Assembly: GCA_026545765.1 (NCBI GenBank)
Contig: CM048842.1
Span: 40,185,431-40,249,430, forward strand
DNA: 64,000 nt
Origin: Plantago major
Taxonomy: Eukaryota > Streptophyta > Magnoliopsida > Lamiales > Plantaginaceae
Reading direction: 5' to 3'
Below the pieces are notes generated by a model. It was not told the DNA's origin. It saw only the letters and a program-made list of their open reading frames with translations, and made no database searches. This document shows, in pieces, positions 11,129 to 21,320 of the stretch. A program made the position numbers and the translations under genes. Within the stretch, counting starts at the first letter, position 1. Every line of letters starts with the position of its first letter.

Positions 11129-12183
11129 AAAAAAAAAAAAAATGATCAGCCGGCGGAAAGCTCCGGCAGTGTTTTGGTGGTGGTGTGCGGTGTTGGTGGT
11201 GGGGAAGAAGATGGTGGGTGGTGGTGTTGGTGCGGTGGTGGTGGGGATTGGGGAAGGAAAGTTAAAATTTTAATAATTAAAATTTTTGGAAGAAGTTAAT
11301 AGTTTAAAAAAAAAAAATAGCGGTTGAAGACGATACAGAGCAATGGTTGAGGCGTCTGAGCAATGCGGACAAGTGTCGATACATTGGTGATAGTCCGGGT
11401 GACAATAATTCAATGAGAAAACCTGAAGCTACTATCATAATCGAAGATTTAATAAACCATCCACAAACCACATTATTAAGCAATCCTAGCAACATAAGTC
11501 TTACAAGGAAAGATGAAGAGTATACTTAATTGCTTAGTCACACAATGCCATGATAATAATAATTGTAAAGAATGATGGATCAGAATGTTAAGAAGACCAT
11601 GCGCCATGGAGAAAGATTAGCGAGTTTGAGATGGTTAATTAATCAACATATTTGTTTAACCAAACAGGCTGGTCATGTACCTATGTATCTTCCTAAATCA
11701 TGATTAGTAATGCAGGTTGCGATCCAAAGACATTTAGTTCTCACGTCATAATTATAAACCCACAACAATCTATTAACTATGAGAACTCTTCAAACAACTC
11801 ATGTAACCAATTTAAACATGCCATTGAATATGAATATATACTACAATAACTTGCCTGATGAAGAAGATATCAAGAATACCCGGTAAAGATGGACACAAAA
11901 ACTTCCTCTTCAACAAGCTGCCACCGATCTAACCCCCTGTTCTGTCCCTTTTAGATTAAAACAATTTGGGCTCACGAATTGGGCTCGAGGTCACTTAGAC
12001 TTAAATCGTTATGAATTATACATAATTCACCATGAATCGTCTAAAATCACTATTTTATTTTCAGGCTATTACATCATCTCTCCCTTCTAAAATGTTTCGT
12101 CCCCGAAACATCACATCATTGTCTTTTAACTCAAGAAAATGAAGTATAAGCAAACAAGGCAAATATGGTTTATATAATGCAAA

Positions 12184-13143
12184 TCAACTAACAAAATCGC
12201 AATCATACCTATGGAAGGGCGAGCTCAGGGCCATCAATTGGGTTCTCCTCCTCCCTAACCATCCTGTAGACTCGAGCTGGAACAAGCATCGTTTTCTTCT
12301 CGGGACAGTCTGCCAATAAATGGTCCGGACTCTTAGAGGAATAGCAAACCTTCTTTCCCCAAAAACACTGGCCGGCGTGAAACCTTTTGCACCTCCCGCA
12401 AGGATTCCTCGTTTCCTCGGCCGGAGCTTTGCGCTTTTGGCCTCCACTTGAACCTTGAGCTATTGATTTAGACTTTTGCTGAAGCTGAAGTGCCCCCCTA
12501 CCCGTACGCTGGGCACTTTCAATCACCAATGCTTTATTCTTGACTTGTTGAAAGGTAACAAGCTCAAATGGTTCCACCACCATCCTGATCCTTGGATTTA
12601 AGCCTTCCTGAAATAACTTCGCTTGTTCTTCCTCGACCGCCACTAGGGTGGGAGCAAACCTGGAAAGTCTGAGGAACTCCTCCTCGTACTCGCGCACAGA
12701 TCTATCACCCTGTACTAGCTGGGTGAACTCTCTCTCTGCATCTGGCGTCGCACATTAGGGGGAAAGAACTTATCATAGAATTCTTTCTCGAAGTTCTTCC
12801 AAGTAAGCAGAAGTTGTGTATCTCCATGTTGTTGTTGCACCAATCTCATCCAGGTCCAGGCATCACCCTTTAGTTTGAACGAAACAAAGCGAACCTTCTC
12901 ATCATCGGTGTGTTCTAGAATATCGAATATTTTCTCAATCTCAGCTAACCAATTCTCTGCCTCTAACGGGTTAGCGGATCCACCAAACGAAGGCGGAGAT
13001 AATTTCAAGAACTCCGAGAGATTGTTCCTCTTAGGAGCTGAAGCTGCTGCCCTGATTAAAAGCTCCCCCAAAGTTGCTATAGTGATAGGTGCATCTCCTT
13101 CATCACCCTCGGTAACATTGCGGTTTTGATTGTTGTGACTCAT
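12184..13143 (-). pseudogene. Ty3/gypsy Gag fragment
   Basis: Seen: a start at 13143 (MSHNNQNRNVTEGDEG) leads into a retrotrans_gag domain (WLAEIEKIFDILE, FVSFKLKGDAWTWM, FEKEFYDKFFPPNVRRQMQ). After a frame change near 12700 it continues with EEEFLRLSRFAPTLV and LFQEGLNPRIRMVV, and ends with a zinc-knuckle relic, CYSSKSPDHLLADCP, in which the second Cys is Ser. Known of the family: Gag packages the element RNA. The PBS and LTR lie directly upstream on the same strand. Protease, RT and integrase are absent, so only the 5' quarter of the element survives. It lies antisense inside the F-box copy A intron. Confidence 0.8.
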
Positions 13144-13356
13144 GCTGAATAACTGATGAAGAAGATATCAAAAGAACAAAATACGCACCACTCAATAAAC
13201 TACATGAGCACGTAAAATAACAAATAAAACTTACTTGGAGTGAGGATGGCTGCTCAAGATGATTCGGTACTCAGGTTTCTCATCAAATTTATGCATATCC
13301 TTAAAAAGGTTTTCTTTCAAAAAATTTTGCCCAAGGCATCGTGTTTAAAACCTTGG

Positions 13357-13368
13357 GCTCTGATACCA
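13357..13368 (-). other. Primer-binding site (initiator tRNA-Met) of the gypsy fragment
   Basis: The minus strand reads TGGTATCAGAGC, the standard plant PBS complementary to the 3' end of initiator tRNA-Met. It is two bases from the LTR end (13371) and about 210 bp upstream of the gag start. Confidence 0.8.
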
Positions 13369-13370
13369 AT

Positions 13371-13540
13371 TGTAATGACCCGGGACACTAATGGGCCGAG
13401 TCCCGACCCTCTGGGCCGGCGCGGTTACTCATGGGCAGCTCTCCGGGTGATATGCTGGCCCCACTGTACCAACACATGTCCTTTCCCGCACACTTTGTCC
13501 TCACTCGTGCGCGAACCGGGCGACTTCCCAGTTGGTTCAC
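13371..13540 (-). mobile_element. Truncated 5' LTR of the gypsy fragment
   Basis: Begins (plus strand) TGTAATGACCCGGGAC and continues with GC-rich sequence (CTCTGGGCCGG, GCAGCTCTCCGGGTGATATG), a widespread plant Ty3/gypsy LTR type ending in the CCCGGGTCATTACA motif on its own strand. Similarity fades after about 13540, so the U3 part is missing. Confidence 0.65.
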
Positions 13541-13933
13541 CTTCACCTCTCTCCGATCCACCTAAGCCAAATTAAACTAGACATCAAGAAGACAACAAGG
13601 AAACTCCCCATGCAATTAGTCCATTCCACTAGAAGAAACCACAAACAAGAGATAAATGGTAAAAGTTCTATATTAACGTATCCTGAACAATTAGTTGTCT
13701 GGAAATGCTATAAGATATGCTCTATGTGCAACATGAGCTCATATTATACTCTATGTGCAACTTAAGTGCAACAAATTAATACACAAGGATATCTATTCTC
13801 TGCAAAAGATAATTAACACTTTATGTAACTTCTTTAAATTTTGCGTCTTGGCATACTTTCATGGAAGCTAATTAATTGTTTTATGTAACTTCTTTAATGT
13901 TTGTTTCAGGGAACTTTGATTCAGACATCGATC

Positions 13934-14920
13934 ATGACGACTGAAAACAAGAGGGTCGCATCAGAATTTATCTTGCCAGATTGTATGCTAGAAGATATTT
14001 TTGCTCGTTTACCTTTGGAAACGGTAGCTTGCTGCAAGTGCGTATCCAAGCACTGGAAATCCCTTATTTCGTCATTAGAAAGATCGGGACCCCCAAACAA
14101 AACCATTTTAATAAGACAACGAGGAGAAGCCGTGGTATTTAAATGTCACAATGGTGACATTCACACTATATGTGAGTCCAAGACCATATATTTGGACAAA
14201 ATTGTTACGAGTGCCGTAGTGGTGGGTGCGTGTGGTGGCTTGATATGCAAATCAAGCACTAATGATGCTCGTGCGCTTGTTTTTAATCCGGAAATGACAC
14301 CAATATCAGAGGTATGTTTTGACTTTCAACTGGTTAGGCGAAACGATTTCTTCTCTTTAGGGTTCGGATATGGAACTAGCAGTCAAGACTACCAAGTAGT
14401 CAAAATTACTCAGTCTCCTAGTGGTTGCACAACTGTTGAGATCCGGACGCTCCATGCCCCGTTACAAAGTAGAATGTTCGACTTACCATCTCATTATGTG
14501 CCCTTCCTGTTGACTCATGCAGCTCCGGTTACGTTGCACGGATCGAGTCATTGGATAGCCCTAAGTCTCAAAAATCAGAATCTAGAGATAATTAAGTTTG
14601 ATATGGAGACTGAAAGCTTTATAGAAATGCCGTTTTCCAGTAGTATGCCAAATGTGGTATGCGACGTTAAAGTCAAAGAGACTCGCGATGTTGCTAAACA
14701 CCCACACTGGCCTGAACTAAACATCAATGGTATGGCATTTAAGTTGGGCATTTTTCAAGGGAAGGTTTGTTTGTTAGCAACTGACTCATCTAAAGTGGAT
14801 ATATGGTCAATGATGAAGATGAGTCCTACTATATGCTGGGAAAAGGTTTATGAAAGCCAGACTAGTAGTATGAGTTTGGTTCTAGGTTTCACCGCCAATG
14901 ACGAATTAGTAATTCGATAA
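13934..14920 (+). CDS. F-box protein with F-box-associated (FBA) domain, copy A
   Basis: Seen: 328 codons from ATG 13934, chosen because it is the first ATG after the acceptor at 13909; the frame also opens upstream without an ATG. Residues 14-50 form the F-box (LPDCMLEDIFARLPLETVAC, CKCVSKHWKSLISS). The rest matches the FBA/kelch-like region of plant F-box proteins (VVGACGGLICKSS, LGFGYGTSSQDYQVVKI, GSSHWIALS, IIKFDMETESF). Known of the family: the F-box binds SKP1 to build an SCF ubiquitin ligase and the FBA domain binds the substrate. Substrate unknown. The stop lies where copy B also has a stop, but homologous coding sequence continues beyond it (LFAYDIHRRR), so the protein may be about 50 residues shorter than its ancestor. 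Confidence 0.85.
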   Translation: MTTENKRVASEFILPDCMLEDIFARLPLETVACCKCVSKHWKSLISSLERSGPPNKTILIRQRGEAVVFKCHNGDIHTICESKTIYLDKIVTSAVVVGACGGLICKSSTNDARALVFNPEMTPISEVCFDFQLVRRNDFFSLGFGYGTSSQDYQVVKITQSPSGCTTVEIRTLHAPLQSRMFDLPSHYVPFLLTHAAPVTLHGSSHWIALSLKNQNLEIIKFDMETESFIEMPFSSSMPNVVCDVKVKETRDVAKHPHWPELNINGMAFKLGIFQGKVCLLATDSSKVDIWSMMKMSPTICWEKVYESQTSSMSLVLGFTANDELVIR

Positions 14921-15268
14921 AATGACATTGCATTGTTTGCATACGATATTCATAGGCGAAGATATGTCGTCCTCTAAGAGTTGATAATCACTATGATCCA
15001 TATCATCAAGTTGTAACTTATAGAGGGGCTAGTTTTACGCCGCTTAGAAATTAAAACTATGATCCATATCATCAAGTTGTAACTTATATGTACTAGCTAG
15101 TTATATACACATGCAATGTAAGTGGAAAACGTCCGCACAATTTAAAATATAATTATTTCACTTTACTTATATTTAAATTGATCACCATACGACATGGAAA
15201 CATATTGATTAGTTAATGAGTTTGGTAATGCTTGGTTCAATTTTTTGGACTCCCAAAAATAAAACAAA
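14921..15268 (+). other. F-box copy A 3' region with former coding tail
   Basis: Directly after the stop, the same frame encodes NDIALFAYDIHRRR, then a shifted frame encodes YHQVVTYRGASF and ends near 15050. Copy B keeps the same tail uninterrupted. A short phrase (CTATGATCCATATCATCAAG) is repeated near 14990 and 15057. The remainder is AT-rich 3' flank. Confidence 0.5.
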
Positions 15269-15353
15269 GGGGTGGTGGCGCAGTTCTTGCGCGTAGGTCT
15301 CATAGCTTTGTTGAGAGATCCTGAGGTCGAGAGTTCGAGCCTCTCTCACCCCA
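15269..15353 (+). tRNA. Elongator tRNA-Met (CAT), intron-containing, possibly degenerate
   Basis: Seen: acceptor arms GGGGTGG (15269-15275) and TCACCCC (15346-15352) pair, and the discriminator base is A. D-stem GCGC/GCGC, anticodon CAT at 15301-15303 in the loop CTCATAG, T-arm GAGAG-TTCGAGC-CTCTC, then a T-rich stretch as Pol III terminator (TATTATTTTTCC). The extra bases between anticodon loop and variable arm fit the short intron known in plant elongator tRNA-Met genes. Odd: the D-loop reads AGTTCTT and lacks the conserved GG pair (G18G19) needed for the D-loop to T-loop contact, so it may be a pseudo-tRNA. Confidence 0.8.
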
Positions 15354-15359
15354 TATTAT

Positions 15360-16350
15360 TTTTCCTTTTTGCCTTACTGCTCTCTCTGTTCTCCGAACCA
15401 TATAACTCTTTTCGTATAAAAATTACACAATTTATAATAGCATCCACTATGCCACTGTCCGATCGTCTTCTCCCTGAAAAATGGATGTTGGCCTTTAAGC
15501 GCAGTTTTTCTTATACAAACAATCTGTAGCTAGCATGTCATGGCTTCCTACACTCATGTATCCTGTCATTTTATTCATTATGTACGTCATTTGGGGATAC
15601 ATTGTTCATTGCGAAGATCACAATTAAAAAATTGGTTTATGGTGACAAATTATAAAGTCATTCAAAGCAATTAAAATAATCAACACAAGACCCTCCTGTG
15701 AAAATTTATTTTGGTCCTACGTACACTATCACATTAGAGTCGTCATATTAGTAATGACAGTGATATGGTTTCAATCTTTAGATGGAACTTGGGAGAGATG
15801 GGAAATTGGGAGAAAATTACTATAATAGCTCAAATAGAGATTGAGTAGGTGATCGTTGAAACTTGAGATAGTTCACGTAATGGTAATTGCTCAATGTTCT
15901 CCAAGTCGTTATGGATGTTCAATCGGTTTTGGAGTCTCTACCCTTTAATTTTCCTTTATTGAGATAGTTGTCGCATATACAAGATAGTTCTAACGAGTCC
16001 ATCCTTTGACTTGCCAACCTAATTTAGTGGGTTGATGCATGTAATTTTGTCTAAATAGTCTCAAAGAACATTTATACGGGTTCAAATTATGTGTATTGAG
16101 TTGAGCCTTGACCCATTAGTAACCTCTGGTCGTCCCATTTGATTTGGAGGGATGGAGTTGATTGGAATATGATCATAACTTATGGGTTTGAGCATTTTTA
16201 TCAAATAATTGGGTCATGCTTAGACATATTCAAGCATTGACCGACTTCACCACATCAAGCTGAAAAACGTTTTTTTACAAATACAACTAATAAAAATTGA
16301 AAATATTAATCGTGATCAAACCTTGCACCCGCCAATCATCTAATAGTATC
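15360..16350. other. AT-rich flank belonging to the F-box duplication
   Basis: From about 15890 to 16350 the sequence is clearly homologous to 20220-20690 downstream of F-box copy B (for example CTTTATTGAGATAG, AAATAGTCTCAAAG, GGTCGTCCCATTTGATTTGG). No gene is seen. The block shows that the tandem duplication extends well beyond the coding region. Confidence 0.55.
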
Positions 16351-16613
16351 TTTAAGAGGGTAATAATGTCATTATATACCATACACGATATGAAACCCTA
16401 ATATCAATCGCCGCTAACTGATTCTCTTATTTCATCCGATTTAAGAGGGTAATAATGTCATTATATACCATATACAATATGAAACCCTAGTATCAATCGC
16501 CGCCAACAGATTTCTCTTATTTCATCCTGTTTAAGAGGGTAATAATGTCATTATATACCATACACCATGTGAAACCCTAGTATCAATCGCGCCAGATTTC
16601 TATTAATTCATCC
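16351..16613. repeat. Three-copy tandem repeat, about 90 bp
   Basis: Units start at 16351, 16440 and 16530, each beginning TTTAAGAGGGTAATAATGTC and containing GAAACCCTA and ATCAATCGC. The same unit is present once after F-box copy B (20685-20740). The third copy ends against a TATA box (16614). Confidence 0.85.
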
Positions 16614-16815
16614 TATATATACCCTCAACATACTCCATTTACATTCATTCATCCACAGATACATTAGCACAATCAATCTTTGCACACCACATAGTGATCA
16701 CCTTCTCGTTTCCTACTTTCACCATATCTCATGATATATGGTTCTCCCTGCTAATATGTCAAGGGTGGCAACTTAGAATCAATGACGGAGCATGGACAGA
16801 ATTGGAAATTTTGGG
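16614..16815 (+). promoter_or_regulatory. Candidate promoter, leader and tiny first exon
   Basis: TATATATA (16614-16621) is followed by a C- and A-rich leader, an ATG at 16782 (MTEHGQNWKFWG) and a consensus donor TTGGG|GTAAGTAC at 16815/16816. This looks like a plant promoter with a short first exon. The next coding exon is not certain; the unidentified ORF at 17531-17866 on the same strand is a candidate. Confidence 0.35.
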
Positions 16816-17530
16816 GTAAGTACTAGATCTTTTGAATTTTTATTGTCTTTCTGTATAATTTATGTCTCTTAAAAATGTTTCAAATTCTATTCGGATCAAA
16901 CTTTGCAACGATATTTTCCTTCGGATATGATCCATGTTTTAAGTTTTAATTTTCACTACTCAGGCTGTAAATGCTTAATCTTCAATGTTCAATAAGCTCA
17001 CTTTTCAACTTTCAATGACTTTTACTTGAAGAAACTAGAAATAGTGTCACACGCTACACGCGTGAACGTATTCTATAAACTGCTCGATGTGTCCCTCCTG
17101 TTTTAATCACTTCAGTGCTTGTATATGCTTTGAGACTTTGATGTTTGTATACATGTTTGTTTTAACCTTAGTAAATTAATAAATATCGATATATAATACC
17201 TCGCTAAGTTAATAAAATCTCTCTGTGCTGACATTATTAATTTATGGAGGTATTTTTTTAGATGAAAGATACTATATTTAACACCTAAAACTTTCAATAT
17301 ATAACAAAAAAAATGTAAGATTTATTTCTTCATATTTTCTATCTTTCTTCTTCATTAATAATAAACAGCCCTTCGTATTCGCGATAAATATTGATTACTA
17401 ACACTTTGCTTCGATCTATGTATGAAAAAGCCCTTCCAGTTAGCTCGTCTTCAACTTAAAGACGTTTACAGGAGCTAGTCTGGACACAAAGCAATAGCAT
17501 CCATTTGAAATTTCGGATACACCTATCCAC

Positions 17531-17866
17531 ATGCAACCTGCTCATTCAGCTCCAAAAACCCATGATTTTCTGGAACTGACTGAATGCTGCATACAAGTGG
17601 AATTTGTCGAAATCTTTGCTCCTTCAATGGGCTCTTTCATGTATGAAGAGAATTACGATGCTGGTGTTGATCCGTGCACAATCCAGATTGTTGGAGAAAG
17701 GCTCACGAGGTTTGAAACTTATGGTCTTTTTCCAGAAAATCTTGGTTTGGCTGGATCTACAGTATCTACAGCAGTTCTCCACATCAATGACATAAATCCA
17801 GATTCTGGAATAGAGGCTCAATATTTATTGAAACAATTTTTAGATCTGAGGGAATTGACAATATAA
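17531..17866 (+). CDS. Unidentified ORF, probably a gene fragment
   Basis: Seen: 111 codons, acidic and with protein-like composition (IQVEFVEIFAPSMGSFMYEE, ERLTRFETYGLFPENLGLAG, NPDSGIEAQYLLKQFLDLR). I recognise no family, but the even composition and balanced charged and hydrophobic residues look more like real coding sequence than chance. It is followed by AT-rich DNA. It could be an exon or relic of a gene starting at the promoter near 16614. No function is assigned. Confidence 0.35.
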   Translation: MQPAHSAPKTHDFLELTECCIQVEFVEIFAPSMGSFMYEENYDAGVDPCTIQIVGERLTRFETYGLFPENLGLAGSTVSTAVLHINDINPDSGIEAQYLLKQFLDLRELTI

Positions 17867-18440
17867 TCCCCCCGTCCTTTAGAAGTTGTCCAGATTTAAC
17901 TTTTTACAGTCAACAAAATTCAACTTTGACCACGAATTAATTTAAAATCGTATTGGTAAAATCTTTAGTTCAAACTGTGTAATGAAAATTTTAGGACTTG
18001 AATTTTCATTATATACAATACATGTTTTATTTTCTAAGTCAAATATAAAGATGCCTTTATTGTAATATTAAATTGGCACATTTAATGTATATTGTGTACT
18101 TTAATTTACTTTTATGTATCATTTGTACCATAAGTTACATATTAAAGTTAGTGATAAATGATTCCAAAAATCCTGAACAAAGAAACTTTAATATTGCTAC
18201 AATCTTTGATTTATCAAGTGCTACAATCTTTGACTGAAAGCTAATTATAAGCTGTTTTGATGACTAAAAATTGAAAATATTTATAAGCTATAAATAAGCA
18301 TATAAAGCTTTATGTGGACATCCATCTATATTATAAAGAAAATATCGATTGTATTAATCAAAACGAGTATATCGTTAACGAAATGTATTCTTTTATATGA
18401 AAAAAATACCAATATTGACAAAATATATAGACGTTTTTGA
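17867..18440. other. AT-rich DNA with MITE-like edge
   Basis: Begins CCCCCCGTCCTTTAGAAGTT, which resembles the CTCCCTCCGTCC ends of Stowaway-type elements, but I could not find a matching opposite end. Otherwise no gene is seen. Confidence 0.3.
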
Positions 18441-18469
18441 TTATAATAACAATATGATTTTCTTGGCAG

Positions 18470-18966
18470 ATTGATCGGCACATCGATCCAAATCCCGAAA
18501 GGTACAAAATTCTTAATTTTTCATGACAGATTGTTCTTCTTAATGTTCGTGCTTGTTTTATGGTTTTGTAGTAATTAATCACCTTCGAATCCATATATAA
18601 TCATACATTTATGTATGATATATGTGATTATTGATTATTATTTGTTCATTCGCGCTAAAATTTATAAACAATTTAAGGATTTTAATTTCTCAAATTTTAA
18701 ACGTAAGTTGGCGCGCTAACTTTTTATATGGTCTAATAGTAAATTAGTAAATCAAATAAATTTTACTAGTATACCCTTTATACAAATTAAATTTAGGTCG
18801 CTTAGAAATTGGATCACGCAACTTATATCTAAGTATATTTAGCGATTCATTTTGTCTAGTGCAAACATTTTTTTTAATTTGCAAACAAAGACATTTAAAA
18901 ATAGCTTAGAATGGTATATATTGTCAAATAGTATTTATGTAACTTCTTTTCTGATTTCTGTTACAG
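18470..18966 (+). other. F-box copy B: end of 5'-UTR exon and its 465-bp intron
   Basis: The exon end CCCGAAAG (to 18501) and donor GTACAAAATTC match copy A. The acceptor CTGTTACAG ends at 18966. The first 200 bp of intron align with copy A (TTTATGGTTTTGTAGTAAT, TTCGCGCTAAAA). This is the reference length for the unexpanded intron. Confidence 0.6.
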
Positions 18967-18990
18967 GTAACTTTGATAAAGACATCAATG

Positions 18991-20101
18991 ATGAACGAAA
19001 GTAATCTCTAGGCACCAGAATTCACCCTGCCAGATTCTGTACTAGAAGATATTTTTGTTCGTCACTTACAACAATGACGACATCTTTGCAAGTCGCTTCA
19101 GTATTTGGAATGCTCTTGTTTCTTCCCTAGAAAGATCGGCATTGCCAAACCGCACAATGTTTACAACAGAAACAACCTCAGAATCCGAGGTGTTCCCACG
19201 TCACGACGGTGACATTGCATCAATATGTCATAACGGGCCCTCGATTTTGAGGCGAATTGCTAAACCTGACATAGTTGTGGGTGTATGTGGTGGCTTGATT
19301 TGCTTATCAAGCATTGACACTGGTGATCATGTGTCTGTTTTGAATCCAGCAATCCGTCTTTTCTCAGTGGTATCGTTTAATTCTGAACTGTTTGGGCTTA
19401 ACAAATGCTTCTTTTACGGATTTGGATATGGAACTCGTAGTCAGGGCTACCAAGTAGTCAAGATCAGTCAGTCTACTACCGATACAACTATTGAGATTCG
19501 TAAACTCCGTAACCCATTGGAAGCTAAAACGTTAACATTACCATCGGCTTTTGTGCCCTTCCTATTAACTAATGCAGCCCCAATCACATTGCACGGATCA
19601 AGTCAGTACTGGATAGCTCTCAGCCTTAAAAACCAGAATCTGGAGATAGTTATGTTTGATATGGAGACAGAAAGCTTCACAAAGATTCCGTTCTCCTGCC
19701 GAATGCCAAATGTGGTATACGATGTTGAAGTCAGAGGGATGCGTAGTGTTGCAGAACACCCACACCGCCCTGAACTTCATATCGATGGTATGACATTTCG
19801 GTTGGGCGTTTTCAAAGAGAAAATTTGCTTGTTAGGAACACAATCGTCTAAAGTGGAGATATGGTCATTGAAGATGAGCACTACTATCTGTTGGACAAAG
19901 GAATTCGAAAGGGAGATAAGCAGCAGGATGAGAACTGTGCTAGGATTTACTTCTAATGATGAATTGGTACTTTGAAATGATGACAATATATTGTTTGCAT
20001 ATGATATTCATAGGCGAAGATCTGTTTGTCCTCTAACCAAGCGTCCATATCATCAAGTTGTAACATATAAAGAGACGAGTATTATGCCGGTTAGGAATTA
20101 A
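18991..20101 (+). pseudogene. F-box/FBA protein pseudogene, copy B
   Basis: Seen: ATG at 18991 aligns with the copy A start, but codon 7 is TAG, and after PDSVLEDIFVR the F-box loses frame (next frame opens near 19055). From there one frame encodes the whole FBA region to 19975 (VVGVCGGLICLSS, YGFGYGTRSQGYQVVKIS, GSSQYWIALSLKNQNLEIVM, VEIWSLKMSTTICW), about 70% like copy A by eye. It stops with TGA at the same codon as copy A, then continues in frame through LFAYDIHRRRSVCPLTKRPY and HQVVTYKETS to TAA near 20101. The F-box is unlikely to be translated as one protein, so SKP1 binding is lost. Confidence 0.8.
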
Positions 20102-20740
20102 ACAAACTGAACTATGTATTAGCTAGCTATATATGAGACCTTTCCCTTTCTTTTATATAGCTAGATAATGTAATTTTGTATGTTTTCAAGTATTCATATA
20201 TACATCTCATATATTTTCTCAGTGTTAATCTCCAAGTCATTGTGGATGTAGATCGATTATGGAGTCTCCACCCTTTAATTTTTCTTTATTGAGATAGCTA
20301 TCACATATACAAGATAGTTCCAACGAGTCTATCCTTTGACATGACAGCCTAATTTAGTGGGTCATTTTGTCTAAATAGTCTCAAAGATCATTTAGATGGT
20401 CCAAACCAATGTGTATTGAGTTAATTGAGACTTGACCCATGGCGTAGATGCAATATTAGTAACCTCTGGTCGTCCCATTTGATTTGGAGGCATGGAGTGA
20501 TTGGAATTTGATCATAACTTATGGGTTTGAGCATTTATCAAATAATTGGGTCCTGCTTATACAATTCAAGCATTGGGCCGACTTCCCCACATCAAGCCAA
20601 AAAATGCATTTTTTATAAAAACAACTAATAAAAATTGAAAATCTTAATCGCGATCAAACCTTGCACCCACCAATTATCTAATAGTATCTTTGATGGGGTA
20701 ATAATGTCATTATATACAATATACGATATGAAACCCTAGA
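20102..20740. other. F-box copy B 3' flank (duplicated)
   Basis: Homologous to 15890-16400. It ends with one copy of the 90-bp unit, interrupted after GAAACCCTAG by the copia fragment. Confidence 0.5.
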
Positions 20741-21320
20741 CATGCCAATTTGATGAATTGCATTTTCCGTTGCAATCTAATTCTTGTTCGCAGGAGCAGC
20801 CTATCTCCTTGGAGTATATTGCCTTTCCAAGGTTACCATCTAGCAATAACATTTCTTCTCCACCATGTTGATTATGCTTAGATGACTCTGAGAAGAATCA
20901 CTCCCAGCCCACACAAGTAGACTCCATTAACAATCCTGGATCAGCTCCATCTCCTTCTCCTGATCGGTCTGTTTTGCTGGTCCAACCAACCACGCGTTCC
21001 CGGCGTGGTGTTTTTCGGCCGAACCCACAGAACCCTGAGCTCGCTAAAATGATATATGGATCTTCTTTTCTTACAATGCTTTTAAAATCCAGTGAACCCA
21101 AAGGTTTTAAATCGGCGTTAAAATCCCCTGCTTGGGTCTCTGCTATGGATGAGGAAATGTAGGCCTTACGCGACAACAAAACTTGGGAATTGGTTCCGCG
21201 TCCAAATGGTTCAAATGTTGTGGGCTCCAAATGGGTATATCGCACTAAATATAATCAGGATGGCACAGTTGATCATTTTAAAGCTCGTCTTGTTGCTCAA
21301 GATTTTACTCAGGTACCCGG
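20741..21320 (+). pseudogene. Ty1/copia fragment: integrase tail to start of reverse transcriptase
   Basis: Seen: FDELHF-like integrase tail, proline/serine-rich linker, then the RVT_2 opening: [59 protein letters not shown] stop stands where EEMQAL-type Gln is usual (near 21161), consistent with CAG to TAG. The fragment is broken at 21320 by the Ty3/gypsy 5' LTR, so its other half should lie right of that element, outside the window. It abuts the F-box duplication at 20740. Confidence 0.85.

Larger units (their letters stand above)
9728..13909 (+). other. F-box gene copy A: 4.2-kb 5'-UTR intron filled with repeats
   Basis: The intron runs from donor GTACTAAATTC (9728) to acceptor TTGTTTCAG (ends 13909). 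In copy B the same intron is 465 bp. The extra 3.7 kb includes a five-copy 33-36 bp repeat, a short hairpin, a GGT-rich low-complexity tract (11160-11250) and a truncated Ty3/gypsy gag, PBS and LTR fragment. I infer that insertions enlarged the intron after the duplication. Confidence 0.5.

Noticed and set aside
11063..11299. Frame encoding a Gly/Trp-rich peptide
   Set aside because: It is the translation of a GGT-rich low-complexity tract inside an intron.
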